DNA of 64,000 nt from Glossina fuscipes (taxonomy: Eukaryota > Arthropoda > Insecta > Diptera > Glossinidae). The stretch's first letter is position 1, and each line of letters opens with the position of its first letter. Positions 1 to 11,460 of this stretch are shown here, one piece after another. The notes below the pieces were generated by a model. That model was not told the origin of the DNA and searched no databases. It worked only from the letters and a program-made list of their open reading frames with translations. Made by a program: the position numbers and the translations under genes. The stretch lies in the NCBI RefSeq assembly GCF_014805625.2, contig NW_023998464.1:8848300-8912299 (forward strand), read 5' to 3'.

Positions 1-219
1 CTCACAAACGCATAAATTTAAGCTCAAATATACAAGCCGTAGCCATACAAATAATGTTAAACATAAAATTTACATTGCTTTCGCTCTATAATCCACCTTC
101 GCAACCTTTTTTTCAGCAAGAACTATACAATTTATTCTCCGTACTCCCCCCCCCCCTTCCCCCCCATTAATTATATGCGGCAACTTCAACAGCTGGAATA
201 CCATCTGGGGCTCAACAGT

Positions 220-589
220 TGTAACGGCCGCGAACAAACCTTGGGTAGGGTGTCTGTCGGTCTGTGTCAACCGCAAGCGGCGCAATAACGGCATGCCGTT
301 AGACAAAATCATGCGATTTTGTGGTACCGCAAGTAAATCGCATGATCTTGCGGTATATGTGTTTATTTTTTTTCTTTTCTGATCTCCTTACTTACAAGTA
401 CAGTCAAAATCGTATGATTTTGCGGTACCTTTGCTTGCTTTTGCAAGTACANNNNNNNNNNCGTTCATTTAGTTCGTTTTTTTTATTATTTCATTTTTTT
501 ATATATATTTTTTTTTTTTTTTTTTTCTTTGTCTAAAGAAAAATTTTTAAATCCTCGGCGGCGAGGAAAAAGAAAAAGAGTTTCATGAC
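220..589. mobile_element. Unclassified 370-bp insertion inside I-like copy 1
   Basis: Compared with the other I-like copy, the endonuclease region is split here. The sequence runs up to acagt (215-219) and resumes with acagt (590-594), consistent with a 5-bp target duplication. The insert carries a repeated 20-bp-scale motif around gcgattttgyggtacc (near 305-326, 335-355 and 405-430). It also has an 8-bp inverted repeat (accgcaag...cttgcggt) and a ggcg-loop hairpin (cctcg...cgagg) near 551-566. It contains a T-rich tract and a 10-N gap. No coding capacity is seen and the class is unknown. Confidence 0.55.
452..461. other. Assembly gap (10 N)
   Basis: There is a run of ten undetermined bases inside the insertion at 220-589. 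The true length of the gap is unknown. Confidence 1.
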
Positions 590-3500
590 ACAGTGAACAA
601 CACTCGCATTACTGTTTTAGAAAAGGCCTTTTTTTAAAGGAACCTTTGCATTTTAAATGATGGAAAACCAACGCACTCTTCAACTCATCATACTTTTTCA
701 CATATTGATTTAACATGTTGCTGTCCCTCACTTCTTCCTTTGGTTTCCTGGTCTATTTCTGATAATCTACATAATAGTGATCATTTTCCAATCATAATCG
801 ATCTTAAACTTTCAATGTCCTCTGCTACTCCAGCGAAACAGGCCAAATTCCTCCTAGATAAAGCGGATTGGATTAATTACTCCAAGGCCGAGTCATTTCT
901 GAATTCAAAGCCATTTAACAAACTGCAACCATGATGCTGATATTATGAATAAAGCGATCCGCACGGCTGCTCATCTTTCTATTCCGCAATCCAACACCTC
1001 TTTTAAACGAACTAGGGTTCCTTGGTGGAACAACACGCTTTCGTTTTTGAGGAAAAATAAAATGGATCTATGGCACCGCTTGAAGAGATGTGCTGATCAT
1101 GATCATTTGTTACTATACAAAAAGGCCAATGCTCTATTCAGGAAGAAATTGCGAAAATCAAAGGCACTTAGTTTCGAACTTTTTGCGAGAGGAATTCACA
1201 GAAATTCATCAATAAAAGTTGTCTGGAACAAAATCAACAGACTCAATGGGACTTCAAACCTGAACGAAATTTCTGCCATCTGCACTCCCAATGGAACTTG
1301 AACTGGCCCACGTGATATTTCTAATTACTTTGGACAAATGTGGTGCGAGTAATCCTCTGACCGCAACTGTTCCAGTGTTTTCATCGAAATTAAAAGGAAT
1401 CCAATTCCTCTTTCAAATTGTATTGACAGATGTGCCATCTTCCTGGAAAATTGCATTCTACCTTAGAACTTGAAAATTGTCTCTCCAAATCGAAGGGGAA
1501 GACACCTGGTCTGGACCGCGTCTCCTACCAAATGATCAATGGGATGCCTAATTCAAATAAAAAGAAATTACTGGACCTATATAATACAGTATTTATGACT
1601 GGCCATATACCCTACATGTGGACACTGGCAACATTTGTTTCAATTCCAAAGTCAAAAAATGTCTCCATCGCATCAGATTATCGCCCAATTTCTTTTTTAT
1701 CTTGCCTCTCTAAGGTATTAGAGAAGATTATGGCATCTAGATTATCTTCGTTTCTTGAGTCCAAGAACCTGATAACAAAGCAACAAGTTGGTTTCAAGCA
1801 GGGTAGAGGGTGCATCGACGCTCTGTTACATATTGATTATTTCACAAGCAAAGCAATTTCCGAACGAAATCCCGTAACAATTCTCTCAATTGATTTCGAA
1901 AATGCATTTGACAGAGTTGGTCTTCATGTTATCTTAAGACTTTTGAAATCATGGAATGTTGGACGCAAATTCTTCAACTACATCAAATCATTCATGTCGC
2001 ATCGGCGGTTCAAAGTTAGAATCAATAATCATCTTTCTGATTCCTTTCCGCTAAAGAATGGCATTCCGCAAGGATCTCCTCTCTCTGTCACGCTTTTCCA
2101 GATCGCTTTCAACGAAATTAGCAAAATTCTTTGCCGTGTACCAAGAGTGGAACATTGTCTCTATGCGGACGATTTATACATTTTTACAAAAGAAAAAGAC
2201 AACACGAAAGCAATCAACATCCTCGAATCTACTGCATGTGAGATCTCCACGTGGGCAAACTCGTCAGGAGCTAAAATTTCTATACAAAAATCAAAAAAAA
2301 ATGCACATTTGTCGAAAGCAGATTTGCGATGCAGGAAATCTACTGATGCATAGATCGGGCTCACGTTTTCAAACAATTATCGTTGGAAAGCACACTGTCT
2401 TCGGTTAAAAAATTCTAATAACGTGAATTTCATACAGTACGTTGCTTGGAGAAGCCATGCGCATATTAAGACTATTGCTTATCTTACCAAAATGCTTGTG
2501 TTAAGCAAGATTGACTGTGCTTTGATAATTTATGGCAATAGCTGCAAATCTAATATCAACATTCTTAAACCGGTCTATCACCAAGCCGTTAGAGCAAGTT
2601 GTTATGCTTTTCGGACGACGCCCATAAATAATATTATAATTGAAACTGGTCTCCCAACCTTAGAAAATAGACTGTATGAGTTAAAAGCTAAAATAGTCCC
2701 CAAGCTTCTTAATTCAAACAAATCCATTCTCGGTGATGACGTAAGAAAGATTATTATGGCGAAGAAAATTCCAAAGTCACCATCTGCAATTGACCATTGT
2801 TTCTAAGTTGCAAAGGAATTGAACATTCCCTTAAAAATTTACCGCTCTTTTGGTGTTAAACCTCCACGGATTTTGAAAGACTGCTCTTTTGACATCTCGC
2901 TGTCTATGCACCAAAAAGAAGATACTCCAAATTACGTCTTCAGGAATCTAATAGATGAAAAAACCCAAGTATTGGAGAGTACTAGTTGGAATCTTTTATA
3001 CACAGACGGCTCAAAATCTTTTGGCCTGCCTCCTGTTTGTGCCGTGATAGATGCTACAGGACAGGTTCTTCTCAGTCACATATTTCACGAAAGTATTTCA
3101 ACTTTCACAACCGAAGCCAGAGCTATCCTTCACGCTGCGAACCTTTCCCATAAAAGCAAACTCAAAACCGTCATTGTTACCGACAGTTTGACTGTATTAC
3201 AAGCTACTCGGAACCGTTCGACTTCGAGATGTAGCACCATCAACAAATTAAGGAATATAATTACTGCACCCGACGGAAAAATTAAAATGTTATGGGTACC
3301 AAGTCACACCGGTTTACTGGGAAATGAGCAGGCTGATCGAGCGGCAAAGTATGCTGCTTCTGCTCCTCTAATTATGGATGATGTCATAGAAAAGTTGGAT
3401 CTTCAAAGATACATTGGAAAAAAAGTTAAAGAGAAAATTGCTGAAGGAAATTTACAATACCATCATCATTAATTCCACCTTTATATCGAACAAACCTTGA

Positions 3501-3870
3501 GAAAACCAAGATCCAAACATTTTCGAGAACTCGCCTTGGTCATACTATCGCAACTCACCAATGGATCTTGAAGAAGTTTTCCTCCCCAAACTGCAGTTGT
3601 GGACAAACTCTACCTATAAAGCACATTCTCTGCGACTGCTTCAACTTTTCCTTGGATAGAAGTATTGCATTTGGAGCGACTAACCCTTTGGACATTCTAA
3701 AATCAGAACCGAATATAAATTCTATATATTACTTTATTAACACTACTAAGCTCATTATCTAATGTACATTTACTTATATTAGAGCCAATGGCCTGTGCTG
3801 CTAGTGCCCAATGTCTTTTTTTTTTAGTCAAAGAATTTATTTCATTAATCTAAAATTATAATAATAATAA

Positions 3871-4873
3871 GACAATTCTTAATTAACTTATTATATATAT
3901 GGGTATATATAAACGATAGTTGTTAAATAAAATGTGAAGAGTGTTAAATTTATAGCAATAATATTCTTGAAACCTTAATTATTACTTTAAATATGATGGT
4001 GGTGTAATTTTTGTTATTTGGTATCTTAGGATAAACCTGACAAATATATATATATATATAAACAAGCCTTTCAACATAATTCAGTTTCCATTCATCAAAG
4101 ATTAAAAATTAATATGAACGTTCTTGCGTTTCTTGCTAAGTTTTCGTTGCTTTGATAATTTCTGGAAGTTTTGCAAAAGACTGACGTGAATATCTTTTCA
4201 TAAAAATTGTCCTAAAGACTTTTCATGTTTTAATTCCTTTTCCTTTGTTCATAACACTCTAAGAATATCCCAAAAGATGTAGATACATTTTAAAGCGAGT
4301 TTGAATTAGTTTACAATTGAGAAAGAATAGAAAAAGCGCGTTTGAATTTGGCGACCACTTGTTTAATTAGAATTGCAACTCTGAATTTAAAAGCATCTGA
4401 GAGTAATAGAAAGAGCGAGTCTGAATTTGGACTTGTTTGACTTATTTCGTGGTTACCTATAAATCCATTGAAAGAACTTCAACGTACAATTCCTCATCAA
4501 CATGCTATTGGTCAGTCTGTCTCTCTCTATATCTTCTGCGGCAAGCATTCTCCTAGTGAATTTTTTTACTGCGTAATTCTTTCAGTAATTTTCCATTTAA
4601 ATTGATCCCACATAATCATGTGATAAACTATGAATGAAATAAAACCAAAAGAAAAAAAGAAAAATCTTTGTAGCTGGTGATCATTTCAGCTAATTACCTA
4701 GTTTATTTCATATTACTTATTTATTTGTTATAAGAGTGTATTTATTTTTATTTATTAAAAGGACATAATAAAGAAAACCGGGCTTCAAAAGCCGAAAATA
4801 AAAAAAAATTCAAAAATAATGAAAACGTATTAATAAATTTCTAACTTACATCCTTATTTTTATTTAATCTTAG
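3871..4873. other. Non-coding, AT-rich stretch
   Basis: This stretch has short TA runs (4047-4061), a few poly-A/T tracts and no open frame with protein-like character. It lies between the I-like tail and the first possible small exon. I see nothing else that I can support. Confidence 0.5.
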
Positions 4874-5204
4874 ATACAAAGACAAGTATAAGCCCCCAAT
4901 TAAATCCCGCCCATTACCGCCTCATTTCTTCCTCGTCGTAAGGTAATTTATAATGTTACACAGGCATACTTACAAATTTCTGGTTATTGTTTTATTTTAG
5001 ATTATAATAAAAATCAATTCCAGCTCTCTGGTCGCCGCCTCATATTGATGAAGATTCGCTACATGCCAAAGGTAGGTTTGCATTTATCTTTACTTGTTAT
5101 TATTACAATTTATTCATTTCTTTTCATTTTATTTTAGATTAAGGAACAAGCATATGCCTCCACGCATCGCTTCAGTAGAATGCGATATTTCCATAGGCCA
5201 GATG
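4874..5204 (+). CDS. Possible chain of three small exons (uncertain)
   Basis: Three short open blocks are bounded by splice-like signals. They are 4874-4937 (preceded by tcttag, followed by gtaagg), 5024-5071 (after ttccag, before gtaggt) and 5138-5204 (after ttttag, before gtaagt). The implied introns are 86 and 66 bp, typical fly sizes, and one reading frame stays open across all three. The peptide includes PPIKSRPLPPHF, RRLILMKIRYMPK and THRFSRMRYFHRPD. I recognise no family in it. Position and spacing suggest it could belong with the ZDHHC exon just downstream, but the peptide does not match what normally precedes that segment. It may be chance. Confidence 0.3.
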
Positions 5205-5333
5205 GTAAGTTGTGGTCATCTTTGTATATAAAATTTTATTAATCACAATATTTTTCTTTTCACTATTTTGTGCATAATTATTGCAAAAAAAAAAAAAAAC
5301 ACTAAATTATCTTTTTTCCACTTTTCCTTTCGT

Positions 5334-5451
5334 GCCTTTCATGCACCTATTTTTCGCATTGGCGGTCAAGACAAAAATGGATATAATTTAGGTAAATTAG
5401 CCAATTTTCAAGAAGTATTTGGTGATGACTGCAAATTGTGGTTTTTACCGG
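5334..5451 (+). CDS. ZDHHC2/15/20-type palmitoyltransferase, one exon (possibly broken)
   Basis: The translated block reads AFHAPIF, then IGGQDKNGYNLG, then QEVFGDD and LWFLP. This is the conserved cytoplasmic tail segment of the ZDHHC2/15/20 family of S-palmitoyltransferases. In that family a related AF-P-F, DKNGFSLG, QVFGD, YWLLP series follows the last membrane span. The DHHC catalytic core is not in the window. A good donor (g|gtaagt) ends the exon at 5451 in phase 1. No AG occurs in the 129 bp between 5205 and 5333: at the expected acceptor the sequence is cctttcgt|gcc, with gt where ag should be. The first downstream AG (5368) would cut off the conserved start. No following exon (expected FSS...GDG) was found. 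It is either a decaying or duplicated exon, or one spliced unusually. Confidence 0.6.
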
Positions 5452-7918
5452 GTAAGTACAGAACATGTTGTTAATCAATTTTTATTTGATATGTCGTATG
5501 TCGAATGTTTAGTTTAGCTACTTTTTTATTCAAGTAAATTAACTTTTGTACATCTTATAACATATAAAGAAAGGTCTTTAAAAAGTTTGCTTCCTGTGAA
5601 CTTAATATACTTTTTTCTTAGTAATGAAAAAGGAAAAATAACTGCTTTGAACGGCTCGTGATCGACATTCCATTTCGGATGACTAACAAAATGCAAATAA
5701 AATCGAATAAAAACTTTATAGTGAGCCACGGCCCGCTGTTAATGAACTTTAAGTTAATATAGTGCATATTATCTTATTTATAAATACTCTTTCTGCTTCC
5801 GAACAGGACGAAGAGAAGCGTGGACATAGGGTGAACATTCATTGAAGTAATCTCAATAATCCTTTTCATTTTTTCTTTTGGTTGGAAAATCATGCATTTT
5901 CTAAAAAATGCTAGATGCGTCGGCAAACGCATTTTTGAATGGAGAGAATAAATAATTTTGATCGGCAGGAAATACGAACTACAGTCTAAAGTTGAAGAAA
6001 AGTCAAATCCACCTACCAGGTCCGTCCGAAAATTGAGAAGATAAACATTAGGCACTTAAGTTTTTTGTACCACAAGTGGAATAGGGTATTATAAATCAGA
6101 CTTTTGAAAATGATTTTTTAAAAAAGAATTGAGGAAAATCGATTTGAAAGAAAAGAGATTAGGCGGGCTTTGCTGAAGGAGTTAAATATAGCAAAGTGAT
6201 TCCTTAAATGTAAGGATATAGACCATGATGTTGGAGAAGTTTATGCAGAACCGACTAATGAAAATTAGTGGCAAATGGAATCTTGCATAATATAAATACA
6301 CAGCAGTCTTTGAATTGGTTGAGTCATTTATAAAGTTTATTGGAATATATACGTTTGTCCGTCGGTGAACCTCGTTAAATAAGAATGTAAATCATAGTAT
6401 ATTTGATGAAATTATTAACCAGTATTTAAGTATGCAAATAAATTATTTTTGAAAATTGGGCGCATCAAAAAAAAAATCTATAAAAAACAAGTAAGTTTCA
6501 ATTGAGCGACGAAGCGTCTTATATATCCACCACTATGATCATGGCAATACGTGTTTTATTTAGAAGTTTTAAGTGAATAAATTTACATACCATATGTATT
6601 TAATAACGGTAGGCGTGGTCTCTACTCCCACTTTCGAGATGAAAAAAAAGTTTACAATATGTGCTATGCTCCTTCTACTGCAACTCTGCAGTACTGTAGC
6701 AAAGAGTTTTCTGTGGGACAATTGTTTACCAATTGCAGGGTAAGTACAGTTTAAAATATTTTTCTGTAGTCTAAAAGTTTGATTTGCACCTTATTCTAAA
6801 GAATAGAGATTTATTAGATATGCCTTTTCGAAAACTTCCATCAGCCATTCAATAAACTACATGAGATTATTAATGGGTAACATCCCATATTGACTTCGCC
6901 TTGCCTGCCTCTCTATCTTACTGTTGCCCATTGTTAAAAAAATTAGGGATTGAAATGAAGTCAAAACTTAGGAAGCAAAACTTTTCATAGGTTGAGATCA
7001 AATTGGAAGACCGTGAAAAGAATCTAAAGAAGTTGAGTGAGAGCTCAGAAACACATTGAAAGAAAGGTTATTGTAAACTGACCTTTCCATTACATAATCC
7101 GTTATCTGTATTCGTATTATTTTACCTAATAGATTTCGATAAAGATGATCACTCATCGTCGAACTCGGCGTAAAACCACGTTTGAGATCCAGCGACGAAT
7201 CATTGAAAATTTAATTCAAGTTTAATTAATTTCAAATTTTCCACGCTACATTGCGGACAACATAAGTTTGTGTGTCTATAAGAGAAAATTCAGATTTGAT
7301 ATCATTGGGTAACCTTTCAATATATTCATCACATATAACAACCTTTATGAAATCTTTCGCGCTGGCAATAATTTTTATCTCAATCAGCTGACTTCTTTTA
7401 TCAGAACTGCTGGGTTCTCGTTTTAAATTAACTTTAGTCTATTTTAAATATTTCTGATTATTTGTGGTATGCTTGTTGCTAATTTCTCCTTTGTCTATTT
7501 AACATTCTAAATCAGCCAAAATTTGCAAGCCAAAACAAAAAAACTAAAAAGTAATTCCAGTAACTGACCACTACTACATCTAAGTATCATAATCAAAAAG
7601 AACGGCATCATCAATCAATTCTTTCCAAACGTACACTTTACAGTCATTATCATTTATGTAGCGCAGAAGATCAACACATAATCACTCTACCGAGTTATCA
7701 ATCAATTAGATAAATCAAACAAAAAAAAAATAAGAGATGGCAGAAGAGATTGATGATAATGGATTTTTCAGAGAAGATTTTAGTTCCTATCGTTTTTCGA
7801 TTTTCTTAAACTCAAACAAGGTTGAGTTCTGTATCTTAAGTGAAGTTTTTCTGAAAGACGAAAATTGTTTTGCAATTCAAACCCTTTTCTGTATCTTCTT
7901 TTAATTCCTGGGAAATCG
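5452..7918. other. Non-coding stretch with dispersed-repeat remnants
   Basis: No convincing exon is present. A block near 5650-5760 reads, in reverse, like the dispersed fly repeat seen near 48620-48730 (gggccgtg-ctcactata-type core). The rest is AT-rich with scattered A-runs. Confidence 0.45.
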
Positions 7919-8161
7919 AAATTCTTTATAGACTCATCAGTGGTCACACTTATGACAAAGTTTATACCATGTCATATACCATGTGATGTTTGTGAAGTTT
8001 GCAATGTTGTTGAGTCTGCTGTGCATCTAATCTTCAGATGTTACAGGCTTGATGACATTAGAGATTCCTATGGCTGTCTCCTCGATCTCTTTGCAGCAAA
8101 AAATGTACGTCATCTCGGGGAACTAACTTGCTTTATAAGAAAAGCTAATTTATCCTTTTAG
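7919..8161 (+). pseudogene. Non-LTR retrotransposon ORF2 tail relic
   Basis: One frame gives EILYRLISGHTYDKVYTM. After a frame change near 7970 it continues CDVCEVCNVVESAVHLIFRC, then RLDDIRD and a closing CFIRKANLSF with a stop. This is the usual end of I/R1/jockey-type ORF2 proteins: an R-L-SGHT block after RNase H, then a C-x2-C...H-x4-C cluster and a short helix. It differs clearly from the tails of the two long copies in this window, so it is another family. No RT is left upstream. Confidence 0.6.
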
Positions 8162-10944
8162 AATTTTTTTTTTCCTCTTCTTTCCTTTCTTTCTTTCGTT
8201 TTTGCGTTCAATCACCTTCTATTACCATAGCATTCCTTTTGGTTTTCAGCCAATGTTTGCAGCACAGTTTGACTTTCAAGAACTCAACAAGCACAATTAC
8301 ACACATACACACAATTACACTTAACATGCCGAACAAACGAGCATTTAACATTATCCCTATACTATTGACGTACCATATAGAGTAATTACTTGGGTGTAGT
8401 AGCAGTAGAGATTTGCTACAAACAGAAATAAAACAACTAAGAATGTTATACTTTGCCGCGATCTGTTGTAGCAACATGTGAGCAACGACCAAAAAACTTA
8501 GAAAGTAAAGCAGTTATTGTCGCATAGACGCGTTTCTTTTAATTAGTTTGAATTATTTTCAAAATTTTTCAAGATTTCCTAGCCGACGTCTTTACTTTCG
8601 CTAACGGGACATTGTTTGCCACGGTTCCTACATAGTTGGACAGACGAACCGACGGACATACCTAGGTGGCCAGGAAGTTATACACTTTGTTAGGTTTTTC
8701 GAACAAGACTTTGACAAAAAATAAAACTTTAATTAATTGTAACATTAAGTAGGTGTAGCTGAGTTTTCCAATTTACTATAGGGTTTTGATTTTAAAAATT
8801 CAGTATAAGGAAGTCGATTTCTTTAGATGTTATATGGTTTTTAATAATCTAACGCAGCATATATATATATGTCTACCATTTTCTCACGCCCACTTTTGCT
8901 GTTTTTCGGTACCTGTTTCTACAAAAACCCGTCCGGTGAATCCTGACGGTCACAAGAATGAAGACAGGAAACTGAAATTTGAACACAAATGATCGATTAC
9001 AGAGCGACCGCGATCTGTTCTTGCACATGTTCACAATGTGAAAGAAATTAAAACAATCTCCGGAAAAATCGGACTATTTTTCCCACGAAAATTTCTTAGT
9101 TCCAACTTATCTCCCATTTATTGCAATGCACATTAGCTCGAATTTTATTCGTTAATTGTGAGCATAGTAGTGAATCATTGGGTTGGCGCCACTTCCGATG
9201 AAACACGAAGATGATCCTAACGCACATCTGGGTCTCAGGCTTTCGAAAATGTCTTCATGAGACCGAAATTTATGGACGGCAATACGAACAATCTGGCGGT
9301 GCTTTGCGAGATTGTTTTATATCCCTCTCCATTGTAGGCGTGTCTGCGAACAGATGACCCCAATTTTTTAACTTCGAATTTCTGATCGAACAAGGAATGT
9401 TTGTAACGAATTTCAGCTTCCTACGTTTATTTTTGCGATTTAGACAATTCCCGCCGATGTAACCCCAAACTGACGTGTTTCCTTAAATCTGGTATTAAAT
9501 GGAGGTGAAACTTGTATGCAATAAAACAACAAGCCATTATTGCCCTGCTAAAGTGATGAAACCTTTAAACAACCTAGATAAAATCTACATGCAAAGCGTT
9601 GATACCAACGCAACGAACAAAGTTCAATAACATGATGAAATTTATCTGCTTATCTAAAATTTCTAGCTTGTTTTCGCCTAATCTTTCCCAAAAATTTTTA
9701 TGCTCATTTCTTTTTAGTAACACCCTTTCGTTTTGTGGAGCCAGAAGGAACGTTTTGACAATAAGTGTTTTCACTAATAGCAAAAATGTTTAATTTATCG
9801 ATTGGCGTAATCCACTTTGTGGTCGACGACTATAAACGCAAAAGCAAAAATTACGATCGAATTTACTCCGTGAATTACCGTAAACCGGCCCAAGGATATC
9901 TATAGCATAAAATCCCTATTTTTGTCATGCTGGATCTTTCGTAAGACTTTGGCAGACTCTCTCTCATGCGTTACTATTTCCTTTAATCTTCTTGTAAATG
10001 ATCTCATTAAAGTAGGTAGAAGTAAGCCAAGAAGTTATTTCACCCGCTGAAACGATACTTTCACCCTTTTAAGTTGTGACTACCCCGATCAATTGATTCT
10101 TTTGAAACTTAAAGAAATGAATCAATAATTGATTGCTTCGCAATTCTATCTAAAAGCTTTTTACTTGACCGCTCCAGACATAATGGGAATTAGTATTAAT
10201 GTGAAAATATGAGGCACGTATATTCAATTCGTTGAGTCTATGCAGTTTTTACTTATCATATCATTTATTAAAAAAGCAGACTTCACATGGCTACAATTGA
10301 AAAGATACTTTACAACAAAATTTTCGCACTTGTTGTTGTAATCTCTTCTCTTTCACTTATCGCTCATATTGGGCTGCTGTGTTCTTTTGTTGAAAAATAC
10401 ACACAACGTTCCCTAAAGTCATAAAGATTGTTTTTTAACACTTTAACAACTTTACTATAAGCGGTCTCGTACAGATATTTACACGTACACTACATACTTA
10501 GGAAGGAAATACGGTTCGTTTTATTAAGATGTATTAATTATGAAATAATAAATATTGACTCTTTCTTCAAATTTTCTCTTATCCGATTCTTTTAATTCCT
10601 TCGTTGTACCTTAATAGTGAAATGAACCGGTGTATTCTGTGGGCAATGCTATAGTACCTGCACAAAAATGGCTAAAATTTACCACGCCGATCCAATATTA
10701 TAGCCTAACAAAATTTAATTTTTTTTTCAATATCTTCATAAGGGGCAGAGACAAGATATAAAAAGCCCACAAAGTATACAAATTTTTGGCCAGTTTCAAA
10801 TTTCGAATGCAGGTAAATATGCCTCCGCGCGTCCATTCCTCCGCGCTCATTTTTATATCTTGGTATAATAGTTGATAACAGATTAAGCAAGTCTTCTATA
10901 CCCATTACCGAGGAATGAGGGTTGTGTTCATTTTATCAAAACGT
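8162..10944. other. Non-coding stretch with dispersed-repeat remnants
   Basis: A block near 8577-8690 contains gttggacagacgaaccgac, the reverse of the gtccgtc-rich core of the fly dispersed repeat. Similar remnants occur near 9180-9370. No exon-like frame is supported. Confidence 0.4.
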
Positions 10945-11460
10945 TTGTAACGCCCAGAAGGAGTCCTCAGAGACCCCAGAAAGTATATCAAACTCTGTCT
11001 GTCCCTATGCGCGATGCCTACCCCAAACATTCTCCTGGCCGCAAAAATGAAGCTATCGAATTCAAATTTGGCAGAAATATTGTAGGTGCTTGAACGCAGA
11101 TTAATATTGAAAATAGGACTAACTTGTAAGAGGAAGTACCTATAGCGCCATGTAAACTGAAAACACCTCTGTTTTGCTCATTACTACAAAAATCGAAAAT
11201 ATTGACCACGTCTGCCCAATACTATTCTGTATCAGAATTTAGTGTTCCTCTCCATATCTTTATAATGCATAGACGCAAGCTTCAAAAACCCAGTAAGCTG
11301 TATAAATTATTGGCTAGTCTCAAATTCAAAATGCTTCTAAACACGTCCGTCACTTCATTTGCCCGTTTGCCCAACTATGTAGTATCCGTGGTAAACATTT
11401 CCCCGTTAGCGAAAATGAAGATATCACCTAGAAACTTATAAAAGAACTTGGATGTGACTT
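10945..11460 (+). repeat. Dispersed fly repeat, family A copy
   Basis: It starts tgtaacgcccagaag and continues gagacccc, aaagtatat, ctgtctgtcc and attctcctgg. It then runs ccgcaaaaatgaagctatcg and ttcaaatttggcagaaat. The same ordered words occur from 63832 to the window end (tgtaacagccagaag... ctctcctggtcgcaaaaatga). A second gcgaaaatgaagatatc near 11410 suggests a partial internal duplication. It is non-coding. Confidence 0.65.

Larger units (their letters stand above)
1..3762 (+). pseudogene. I-like ORF2 (endonuclease-RT-RNase H) pseudogene, copy 1
   Basis: This is a broken polyprotein that would copy element RNA into DNA at a nicked target. RT motif A reads LSIDFENAFDRV near 1882-1917, motif B GIPQGSPLS near 2061-2087, and motif C CLYADDLYIF near 2155-2185. 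RNase H shows TDGS (about 3003-3014), TEARAIL, VTDSL and GNEQADRAAK, so all four acidic positions are recognisable. The tail has a C-x-C...H...C cluster (CSCGQ...HILCDC). Breaks include the insertion at 220-589, a frame change near 930, an in-frame TAA at 1350-1352, a 1-bp loss near 1456, an A-run indel near 2290, and a deletion between 3472 and 3490. It cannot encode an intact enzyme. Confidence 0.9.
1..3870 (+). mobile_element. I-clade non-LTR retrotransposon, decayed copy 1 (5' part outside window)
   Basis: The sequence aligns by eye, at high identity, with the minus-strand copy at 27542-32997. The order is endonuclease remnant (1-219 and 595-930), linker (945-1300), reverse transcriptase (about 1430-2350), connection region (2423-2806), RNase H (2819-3472) and Cys-rich tail (3568-3762). 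A 3' UTR follows and ends in a TAA/ATA repeat near 3855-3870, as I elements do. The combination of APE endonuclease, RT, RNase H and TAA tail is what is known for the I clade. The copy is interrupted by a 370-bp insertion and several indels. The sequence after its tail does not resemble the flank of the other copy, so I infer an independent insertion. Confidence 0.9.

Noticed and set aside
321..536. Open frame across the first N gap
   Set aside because: It runs through undetermined bases and a T-rich tract in the insertion, with no protein character.
2058..2408. Overlapping open frame in copy 1 RT
   Set aside because: It is a shadow of the RT reading frame; the same shadow appears at 29223-29441 in copy 2.
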